From Bacillota bacterium (GTDB taxonomy: Bacteria; Bacillota; Clostridia; Lachnospirales; Lachnospiraceae): 49,447 nucleotides of DNA. The notes under the pieces were generated by a model that was not told the origin of the DNA, made no database searches, and worked only from the letters and a program-made list of their open reading frames with translations. The position numbers were made by a program, and so were the translations under genes. The DNA lies in the NCBI GenBank assembly GCA_023421505.1, contig JAEZTJ010000018.1, positions 1 to 49,447 on the forward strand, written 5' to 3'. Every line of letters starts with the position of its first letter. The first letter of the stretch is position 1. Shown piece by piece: positions 43,089 through 49,447 of the stretch.

Positions 43089-44025
43089 GATCATCAGATT
43101 CTACAGTAAACGTTGGATTTACTTTACTATTTCACTATCTATTATGGCAATCGGTTTGATATTTTCTTTTACAAAGGGAGTAATGCTTGATATTCAGTTT
43201 AAGGGTGGTGCACTGCTAACCTATACTTACACTGGAGAAATCGATACGGATGCTGCCGAAGATTTGGCGGAAAATAAGCTGGACAGACTGGTTACAGCAC
43301 AGCTGACAGAGGACTTTGCAACGAATGAGAAGAGAATTATATTCAACTTAAATGGTAAATACGGTGTAGATGCTAACGATCAAAAAGCCTTTGACGCGGC
43401 TTTAAAGGAAAAATTCCCGGAAAATAGTTTAAAACTCTTCGAATCTCAGATGGTAGAGAAGTTCTTTGGTGACAAGTTCTTACGCCAGGGAATTACAGCA
43501 GTATTAGTTTCTGCTCTTTTAGTTATGCTCTATGTTTGGATTCGTTTCAAGATGATGGGAGGCCTTTCCGCCGGTGTCATGGCTTTGGTAGCTCTGCTGC
43601 ACGACGTACTCATTGTATTCTTTACCTGTGTAATCTTTGGTATTCCGATCGGAGAATCCTTTATCGCGGTAGCGCTTAGTATCATAGGCTATTCAATTAA
43701 TGATACCATCGTAATCTATGATCGTATTAGAGAGAATAGTAAAGCACTTGCAGGAGTTCCTGTTGAAACGATAACTGATTTATCAATCACACAGTCCATG
43801 ATGCGTTCGGTTAATACGAATATATCTGTTATGATCAGTGTAGGTTTGATTTATATCATAGCTTTTGCAAAAAGCTTTGATTCCATTCAGAGCTTTGCAT
43901 TACCAATGGCAGTAGGTTCCATCAGCGGCTGCTATTCCACGATTTGTATCGCTGGTCCTCTTTGGGTAATGTGGAAGAAGAGAAAAGGCAATACAATTCT
44001 ATTTAAAGAAAAACCAGCTAGATAA
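43078..44025 (+). CDS. secF: Protein translocase subunit SecF
   Basis: 315 residues with the N-terminal LDIQFKGGALLTYTYTG motif, a short P1-like domain and helices including ALLHDVLIVFFTCVIFGIPI and the signature ALSIIGYSINDTIVIYDRIR. Start ATG at 43078 has GGAGGG inside the end of secD. It forms the SecDF complex with the preceding gene product. The genes are separate, not fused as in Bacillus. Confidence 0.95.
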   Translation: MKNKIIRFYSKRWIYFTISLSIMAIGLIFSFTKGVMLDIQFKGGALLTYTYTGEIDTDAAEDLAENKLDRLVTAQLTEDFATNEKRIIFNLNGKYGVDANDQKAFDAALKEKFPENSLKLFESQMVEKFFGDKFLRQGITAVLVSALLVMLYVWIRFKMMGGLSAGVMALVALLHDVLIVFFTCVIFGIPIGESFIAVALSIIGYSINDTIVIYDRIRENSKALAGVPVETITDLSITQSMMRSVNTNISVMISVGLIYIIAFAKSFDSIQSFALPMAVGSISGCYSTICIAGPLWVMWKKRKGNTILFKEKPAR

Positions 44026-44039
44026 TTCTAACATAGGAA

Positions 44040-44152
44040 TGTCCTAAAAGTTATATTTGTAGGCAACCGATAACCTATCATGAATAACCTTCAGGTAAAA
44101 GTGATAGGTTATCGGTTGGATAAATAAAATATAACTTTTGGGACATTTTTTT
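44040..44152 (+). terminator. Very long nested hairpin after secF
   Basis: Outer arms TGTCCTAAAAGTTATATTT (44040-44058) and its near-perfect complement (44127-44145, one G-T) enclose inner arms CAACCGATAACCTATCA (44064-44080) and its perfect complement (44102-44118). A run of seven T follows. It is an unusually stable terminator or a fold-back mobile element that acts as one. Confidence 0.8.
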
Positions 44153-44286
44153 GACTTCTATTATAGTAAATGTAATCACATCATAGATAGTAATTTCTGA
44201 TATTACTAATCTTCTTTAAACGCTCTGTTTAACATATCACAGAACCCTGAGAGTACTCTTTGCAGCTGATAGAACTTTTAGAAATA

Positions 44287-44877
44287 CTATTTTACTGTAA
44301 GGTAAGGGCTTTTAAGCTTACTGAGGCTGTAATTAATAGCAAGACAGATCTGATCTGCCATGGACATAACAACATTTAGCCTTGTGGTTTGTAATAACAT
44401 ATTATCTAGAAAGCCGGAGAAATTGACAATTCCTGTAATAAAGATATCTCCTACTTCCGGTAAGTCCTTATCCACTCCGGCACCAGGCTTTAAGGGGCCT
44501 TCTCCCAGAGTTATATAACCGACGTGATTCGATTTACCTAAGGATGCATCAATAGCAATAATGAAGGCATCCTCATGCATCTGATAGATCATATCTATAG
44601 TATCCTTGAGATTTTTTGCATGTACGGGCTCCTCCAGAGTGCCGTATACAGAGTAATTATGGTATTTTTTGTATTTAGAAAGCTTATATCCTATGATAGG
44701 CCCAAGACAATCACCGGTAGCTCTATCTGAGCCAATACATAGAAAGATAATACTTCTATTGGCAAGTACATGTGCCCTGAGTAGCTCTGATAACATGCAG
44801 CCAAGCTCGTAGGCAATATTTTTTTCTGTTGAATTAAAGTAGGATACACTGTTTTTGTTTTTGAAGAAAATGCTCAT
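44287..44877 (-). CDS. yyaC: Spore protease YyaC-like (DUF1256)
   Basis: 196 residues on the minus strand with GGAGGT before the ATG. Family features: IIFLCIGSDRATGDCLGPII near residues 43-62, the segment YGTLEEPVHAKNLKDTIDMI and IIAIDASLGKSNHVGYITLG with GPLKPGAGVDKDLPEVGDI. YyaC is related to the GPR spore protease and is conserved in endospore formers. It is isolated by the terminator at 44040-44152 and a divergent promoter region. Confidence 0.9.
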   Translation of the reverse strand: MSIFFKNKNSVSYFNSTEKNIAYELGCMLSELLRAHVLANRSIIFLCIGSDRATGDCLGPIIGYKLSKYKKYHNYSVYGTLEEPVHAKNLKDTIDMIYQMHEDAFIIAIDASLGKSNHVGYITLGEGPLKPGAGVDKDLPEVGDIFITGIVNFSGFLDNMLLQTTRLNVVMSMADQICLAINYSLSKLKSPYLTVK

Positions 44878-45185
44878 TATACCTCCAATAGCTGTTATTC
44901 GGATATTTAAACAATTAACTTAGATTAAGTATTTCCAAAAATATTAAGAATAGACACGTAAATTTTCATCAGACGAGAAGAAATATGCATTTTTCATTGT
45001 TTTTTCGTGTTTAATATCCATTTGCAATTGAAAAATAATATAGTTATAGCAGATTATTCATATATTAGGTAGAAATGTGAAGATGATTTATAAATGGAAG
45101 AAAACGGAAAATGACAAAAAAGCCTGTCAATTATATGATATGATAGCAACAGCGATTCGGTTACTATCATTCATATGGAATAGGG
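44878..45185. other. Divergent intergenic region
   Basis: 308 AT-rich bases between yyaC (leftward) and the LysM protein gene (rightward). No hairpin or gene was seen. Sporulation sigma-factor boxes would be expected for yyaC, but I cannot place them with confidence. Confidence 0.4.
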
Positions 45186-45194
45186 GTGATTCAT

Positions 45195-46523
45195 TTGATA
45201 GAGACAATATACAGTAATGAGAATGAAGGGTCAGATGGGACAGGCAGGTCACAGACAACATTTCGTATGCCAAAGAATATTAGACAGGTTGGCAAAGGTA
45301 ATTCGGCAAGAAAAATATATGTAGAGGACTACGTGATGACTTATATAAAACAATTGTCAGGCGGCGATTCCTCTGGCTGCAAGCTTGCTGTGTTAGTAGG
45401 ACAATGTATAAAGATAGAGAACTGTCGGAATATATTTATTTCAGGTGCAGTGGAGATAAGTGATGTAAATAATATAAATGATATTGCTTTTACAAATGAT
45501 ACCTGGGGTGGAATCTATGAGGAAATTAAAAAATATTTTATTGAAACGGAGATAGTAGGCTGGTATCTTGGAGGACCGGGTTACTTGCTAGCGGAGGAGG
45601 ATAAGATCTTAAAGCTCCATATCGATAATTTCGCTGGAAAGGATAAGGTTTTACTGACTTATGACAGTCTTGAAAAGGAAGAAACCTTTCTAAGCTTTGA
45701 GAATAATAAACTCAGTAAACAGGATGGGTATTACATATATTATGAGAAAAACGAGGAGATGCAGAACTATATTATAGATCACAAAAATCCGCAAAGTAAT
45801 GAGGTGGATTATAATGATAAGGTATCGAAAGAAATCAGGACGGTGATACAGAATAAAAAGCCGGTTGAGGAAGAAAGTAAAAGTGTTACAAAGCTTATGT
45901 ATGCAGCAGGAACCCTGCTGGCTGTTATAGTCTTAATTGTTGGTGCTGCAATGCTTCGTAATTATGATCAGATGAAGAGTATGCAGGATACGCTGAATTA
46001 TTTATCAAAAAATATGGAAGAGGTTCAATCCATTAATGGGAATGCGGATAAGGTTTCTGAGGATGGACAAGCTGCTAAGCTGCAGGATAACCCAGATGCT
46101 AAGGAAGCTTCAGGGGAGGATAGTCTGGATGTCGAGGTGATACCGGGTAACGTAGACCGAGTAGTAGCAGAGGATAGTAATACCGACATGGAAGATAACG
46201 AAGAGGATGACAGTGATGGTGCAGTATCTGATAAAGAATTAGCGGAGGATAAGGAAGCACCTGTAAGCGAGGAGAATAAAGAAGATACTGAAAAAAGCAC
46301 GAAGACATCAAAGGCTGATACGAAGGATAAAGCAGTAAAAGAGAGTGGCTCCAAAACTGCAAAAAATGAAGTCAAATATTATGTTGTCGTAGATGGAGAT
46401 ACCTTAGCTGACATAAGCTATAAGCTTTATCAAACATATACGAAAGTAAAAGCAATCATGGAGCTTAACAATATTACAGATCAGGATATTATTTATTCGG
46501 GTCAGAAATTAAAGGTTCCGTAG
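45195..46523 (+). CDS. Membrane LysM protein with inactive JAB/MPN-like domain
   Basis: About 442 residues. TTG at 45195 is preferred (GGGGTG seven bases ahead) over GTG at 45186. Residues ~25-205 follow a JAB1/MPN plan: RKIYVEDYVMTYIKQL, KLAVLVGQ, IFISGAVEI, FTNDTWGGIYEEIKK, then EIVGWYLGGPGYLLAEEDKI. In active JAMM enzymes the last block reads GWYHTHPG...S..D; here the two His are missing. A membrane segment at ~237-257 follows, an acidic linker, and a C-terminal LysM (YYVVVDGDTLADISYKLYQT). It likely anchors to the membrane and binds peptidoglycan. The MPN call is by pattern and needs a profile search. Confidence 0.7.
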   Translation: MIETIYSNENEGSDGTGRSQTTFRMPKNIRQVGKGNSARKIYVEDYVMTYIKQLSGGDSSGCKLAVLVGQCIKIENCRNIFISGAVEISDVNNINDIAFTNDTWGGIYEEIKKYFIETEIVGWYLGGPGYLLAEEDKILKLHIDNFAGKDKVLLTYDSLEKEETFLSFENNKLSKQDGYYIYYEKNEEMQNYIIDHKNPQSNEVDYNDKVSKEIRTVIQNKKPVEEESKSVTKLMYAAGTLLAVIVLIVGAAMLRNYDQMKSMQDTLNYLSKNMEEVQSINGNADKVSEDGQAAKLQDNPDAKEASGEDSLDVEVIPGNVDRVVAEDSNTDMEDNEEDDSDGAVSDKELAEDKEAPVSEENKEDTEKSTKTSKADTKDKAVKESGSKTAKNEVKYYVVVDGDTLADISYKLYQTYTKVKAIMELNNITDQDIIYSGQKLKVP

Positions 46524-46666
46524 AAATAATTCATAAATTGATTGCTTTTTATGGGTTATATTATAAAATAACCTTTTGGTTATTCAGCATGTATAAGTAT
46601 TTGGATTTATATTGAAAAAGCATGGGTGTTAGTGGGATTTCCTAACATAAAATATGATACGAAGAA

Positions 46667-46715
46667 GATAGGCGGTGACAAATCAGAATGGAGATGTTGT
46701 TACCGCCTATCTTTA
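46667..46715 (+). terminator. Terminator of the LysM protein gene
   Basis: GATAGGCGGTGACAA (46667-46681) pairs with TTGTTACCGCCTATC (46697-46711), one G-T, followed by TTTAT. It lies about 140 bases after the stop. Confidence 0.75.
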
Positions 46716-46825
46716 TAAGCTTCATTACCTAAGGCCAATGCATTAATGGAAATTATGAAAAAGTTCGTGCCATATTTATAAATATGCGTTATAATACTCT
46801 AAGAAAACTGCTATAGGAGTAGGTT

Positions 46826-47995
46826 ATGTCAAAAGATAATACAAATCAGGCATTAAAGGAATATAGTAACCGAAAGAAACGGTATAAAAAAAGAAGAAAT
46901 ATAATAATTATTACACTAATCCTTATATTGGCAGTTGCAGCTGTTGCTTATTTTATTAACCTTTATAATAAAAACTATCAAAATTATAAGGTTATCAAAT
47001 CAACAGAGATAAAAGGCGAAAGTGCTGTGGGTTATCGAAGCTATGGTAACGCCGTTATAAAATACGGAAAAGACGGAGCAATAGCCTACAATAAGGATGG
47101 GGGTCTCTTATGGAATGGGTCCTATGAAATGATGGATCCAATGATAGACATCTGCGGAAAATATGTAGTGATTGCAGATAGAGGTAATAAATCTGTACAT
47201 ATTTATAATCAAAAGGGTAAAGCAGGCAATTTTGAAACGGAATATAATATCTTAAAGGCTGAGGTGGCTTCACAGGGAGCAGTTGCAGTACTTATGCAGG
47301 AGGGAGATACTAATTACATAAAGGTATATAACGGATCCGATCGCTTCGAACGAGGTAATACGATCAATAATTCGGGTTATCCTATGGATATTTCTTTATC
47401 CGAGGATGGGAAGAAATTAGCTGTTACTTATCTGACGGTTTCTGAAGGTGATATTGTCAGTACGGTTGTTTTCTATAATCTGAGTGAAATAGGAGAAAGT
47501 AGTAATAATCTTCAGGTAGGAGCCTATAAATTTAAAAAAGGAATTGTCTTACCAGATATCGAATTTTTGAATAATGATACCGTAGTAGTGTATAAAAATA
47601 ACGGATTTGTAATTTATTCAATAAAGCAAATACCAAAAGACATAAAAGAAGTAAATTTAAAAGGAAAAATCTTAAGTATCCTGCATAATAAAAATAAATT
47701 GGGAGTTGTATTGGAAACGAAGGAAGGGGCTTCCAGACATCTATTACTTTATGATTTAAAGGGAAAACAGATACTTGATAAAACTTTGGATTTTGAGTAT
47801 AAGAAGATATTTTTAACAGATACAGAAATCATTATGTATGATGATTTAACCTGTATTGTTATGAAGGAGAATGGCAAAGAAAAATTCAAACATACCTTTG
47901 AAGGTGATATAGTGGATTTTTATCCTGTCAATAACCTGGATAGGTACCTTCTGATCAATGAAGCGAAGCTATCCGGTATTCAACTTACGGAATAG
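46826..47995 (+). CDS. DUF5711 membrane-anchored beta-propeller-like protein
   Basis: 389 residues with AGGAG before the ATG. A basic N-terminus (KKRYKKRRN) and one membrane helix (about 25-46) anchor a ~340-residue outside domain built of repeated strands ending in Asp/Gly turns: YGKDGAIAYNKDGGLLWNG, YVVIADRGNKSVHIYNQKGK, MDISLSEDGKKLAVTYLTV. I recall this as DUF5711, common in Lachnospiraceae, of unknown role. It lies between the LysM protein and the CvpA-like gene, all envelope-related. Confidence 0.8.
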   Translation: MSKDNTNQALKEYSNRKKRYKKRRNIIIITLILILAVAAVAYFINLYNKNYQNYKVIKSTEIKGESAVGYRSYGNAVIKYGKDGAIAYNKDGGLLWNGSYEMMDPMIDICGKYVVIADRGNKSVHIYNQKGKAGNFETEYNILKAEVASQGAVAVLMQEGDTNYIKVYNGSDRFERGNTINNSGYPMDISLSEDGKKLAVTYLTVSEGDIVSTVVFYNLSEIGESSNNLQVGAYKFKKGIVLPDIEFLNNDTVVVYKNNGFVIYSIKQIPKDIKEVNLKGKILSILHNKNKLGVVLETKEGASRHLLLYDLKGKQILDKTLDFEYKKIFLTDTEIIMYDDLTCIVMKENGKEKFKHTFEGDIVDFYPVNNLDRYLLINEAKLSGIQLTE

Positions 47996-48010
47996 TGTGA
48001 TTTTTTTAAA

Positions 48011-48125
48011 AGAACAATTTACACCTCAAAGTTTGTTCCTGCGTCATTCTCGGCATAAACTAATTCAAAGGCCAGGCATGTTATGTCAGCGTATTCATCG
48101 GTGCAAACTAATAAATCCGAAGACC
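48011..48125 (+). repeat. Two-hairpin intergenic repeat, copy C
   Basis: AGTTTGTTCC...GGCATAAACT (48030-48060 region) matches hairpin 2 of copy A with changes, followed by AACTAATTCAAAGGCCAGGC and ATGTTATGTCAG. A second partial unit, GCGTATTCATCGGTGCAAAC, follows in tandem. It lies between the DUF5711 and CvpA-like genes. Confidence 0.7.
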
Positions 48126-48250
48126 CCGCAAGTGCAATCGTAATTACGTTTAATGATAGTTTTAAGATTTTATAGTAAGAAGCGAATTCCTTTAGCATGA
48201 TGAAGCTACTAAATATTTTAAGATACTATATGAAAGGTTTGGGTATAAAT

Positions 48251-48946
48251 ATGAATTGGTTACTTATTGTCGTCCTGGCTATATTAATCATAAATACAAT
48301 AATTGGAATGAGAGTTGGTTTTATTAAAACTGTCTTTTCGCTGTGCTCCATGATTGTTGCATTGATTTTAACGATATGGATCAGTCCCTATGTGAATAAT
48401 TTCATGCGTGGGAATGAAAAATTCTATCATTCAGTCAGTGAAAAGGTAGAGAAGGTTCTTCCTTTAATTGAAGATAAGACAGAAGAAAAGGGGGAGAATT
48501 CGTTAATAGAGGGGCTGTCCTTACCGAAATCTCTCAAGGATTCTTTGATTAAGAATAATAATAAGAAGGTATATAACGATCTTAAAGTTAATACCTTTAA
48601 AGAATATATTAGCAGCTATCTTACCGGAATAGTAATAAATGCATTGGCGTTTTCTGTTACGTTTATCGTGCTGCTGGTTCTATTATGGATCATCAGTATT
48701 GCCTTGAATATTATAAGCAAACTGCCCTTCCTTAACCAGATTAATAAGACGGGCGGATTATTGGCAGGATTGCTGCATGGACTAGTTGTAGTATGGCTCT
48801 TCTTCATTGTGCTTACAGTCTTTGAAAGTAGCGAGCTGGGGCAAGAAGCAATGACTTTGATTGGGGGAAATGAAATACTTAGTTTTATATATAATAATAA
48901 TTTCCTAATCGGCTTTATCACAAATGCGACAAAAATGTTATTATAA
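48251..48946 (+). CDS. CvpA-family membrane protein
   Basis: About 231 residues if started at ATG 48251 (MNWLLIVVLAILIINTIIGM); no strong ribosome binding site marks the start and the frame opens at 48197. The CvpA pattern is at the N-terminus: a helix, then GMRVGFIKTVFSLCSMIVAL and ISPYVNNFM. Two further helices (VTFIVLLVLLWIISIALNII and GLLAGLLHGLVVVWLFFIV) follow the ~80-residue loop. Relatives act in envelope integrity or colicin V export in other bacteria; the role here is unknown. Confidence 0.8.
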   Translation: MNWLLIVVLAILIINTIIGMRVGFIKTVFSLCSMIVALILTIWISPYVNNFMRGNEKFYHSVSEKVEKVLPLIEDKTEEKGENSLIEGLSLPKSLKDSLIKNNNKKVYNDLKVNTFKEYISSYLTGIVINALAFSVTFIVLLVLLWIISIALNIISKLPFLNQINKTGGLLAGLLHGLVVVWLFFIVLTVFESSELGQEAMTLIGGNEILSFIYNNNFLIGFITNATKMLL

Positions 48947-49100
48947 AGGAAAATGCAGCAAAATTATTAACTATGATTGCACAACTGGTAGGGGATACAG
49001 TAGTTGCCTTGTCATTTGGCGTAAATAATTAAGTTGTCGGATTAAACACGGATGATTTTATGTTAAACAACAAAAAATAAGCTTTTTTACAGGATAATAG

Positions 49101-49144
49101 GTGATCATTTGAAAGGGATTTTACTTGAAAAATGGTCACTTTTT
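49101..49144 (+). terminator. Terminator ahead of the rRNA promoter
   Basis: GTGATCATTT (49101-49110) pairs with AAATGGTCAC (49130-49139, one T-G), followed by TTTTT. It separates the CvpA-like gene from the rRNA operon. Confidence 0.7.
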
Positions 49145-49206
49145 GTATTATCAATACGAAGTTTGTATTATCCAGAAAATGGATGTAAAAAAGTTTAAAA
49201 AAGCTG

Positions 49207-49235
49207 TTGACTTTATTCGCTCAAGGTGATATACT
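49207..49235 (+). promoter_or_regulatory. rRNA operon promoter
   Basis: TTGACT (49207-49212), 17 bp, TATACT (49230-49235), with an A/T-rich upstream stretch (AAAAAAGTTTAAAAAA-like) that could serve as an UP element. Confidence 0.8.
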
Positions 49236-49239
49236 TCTT

Positions 49240-49447
49240 TTTGCTGACGCGCCACACCGGTTGCGAAAGCAAATGAAAAGAGTTAGCAAAGCCTTATAAT
49301 ATAAGGATTTGTTAAACATGAACCTTGATAATTGAACAGTAAAACAACCCTGAAAATTCTAAAAGACTTGAGACTACACATGAGTCTCAAAAATAGATTT
49401 TCATGAGATATGTCGAAAGACATATCACGAACCGTATTGATATGAAA
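49240..49447 (+). ncRNA. Leader of a 16S rRNA transcript
   Basis: The stretch holds a hairpin (TTAGCAAAGCCTTAT with its complement, 49281-49315), the sequence GAACCTTGATAATTGAACAG (49320-49339), typical of Firmicute rRNA leaders and spacers, and a processing-type stem GATATGTC-GAAA-GACATATC (49406-49425). No 16S sequence appears, so the mature rRNA should start just outside the window. Confidence 0.75.

Noticed and set aside
46025..46375. Minus-strand Ser-rich frames over the LysM gene
   Set aside because: They are the complement of the low-complexity acidic linker of the LysM protein and show no start signal.
1..49447. CRISPR array
   Set aside because: No set of regularly spaced direct repeats was seen. 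The repeats found are few, dispersed and different in form.

Overview
The window reads as a chromosomal stretch of an AT-rich, spore-forming Gram-positive clostridium, most likely in or near the Lachnospiraceae. This rests on SpoIIQ- and YyaC-type sporulation proteins, an NiaR-type repressor, separate SecD and SecF, DUF5711 and small Cys-rich proteins of the kind common in that family, purine-rich ribosome binding sites, and an rRNA-type promoter and leader at the right edge. The assignment is from protein and motif recognition only; no search was run.

Left part (1-13.8 kb): a fragment of a transposase-like gene and dehydrogenase debris, a secreted leucine-rich-repeat protein fused to a DUF3888-like tail, and an autoregulated-looking TetR gene with a nucleotidyltransferase. 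Then comes a striking locus: a two-component system transcribed leftward, divergent from a five-gene operon (solute-binding lipoprotein, two sugar-type ABC permeases, a very long HlyD-like adaptor, a MacB/FtsX-like membrane protein) with no ATPase gene. The shared control region carries overlapping inverted repeats that sit over both -35 regions.

13.8-26.4 kb: a decayed RNA-ligase (rtcB) tail and a small XRE protein lie directly ahead of three unusual tRNA genes (Glu, Tyr, degenerate Ser), with a normal tRNA-Gly opposite. Then follow a zinc-ligand-less SpoIIQ-like protein, a GNAT, NiaR, a VanY-like lipoprotein, an HD-GYP regulator whose receiver lacks its phospho-acceptor, and the replication/repair set dnaX-ybaB-recR. 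That conserved set is split by about 3.2 kb holding a two-gene cassette (unknown 120-residue protein plus HD phosphohydrolase) and a broken tyrosine integrase.

26.6-37.1 kb: a one-directional run of single accessory genes (GrpB, phosphatases, flavodoxin-like reductase, GNAT, XRE-methyltransferase fusion, HAD, ANT(6)-like adenylyltransferase, MBL hydrolase), interleaved with at least five broken genes. It looks like a gene-hoarding, decaying island.

37.1-49.4 kb: mostly core genes: proC, a chemoreceptor, small Zn/Cys proteins, secD-secF, YyaC, a membrane LysM protein whose N-terminal half looks like a metal-ligand-less JAB/MPN domain, a DUF5711 protein, a CvpA-like membrane protein, and finally an rRNA operon promoter and leader whose 16S gene should begin just beyond the window. 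Several dispersed non-coding repeat families recur between genes: a two-hairpin element in three copies, a terminator-plus-palindrome element in two copies, a 17-bp element in three copies, and one long fold-back structure after secF.
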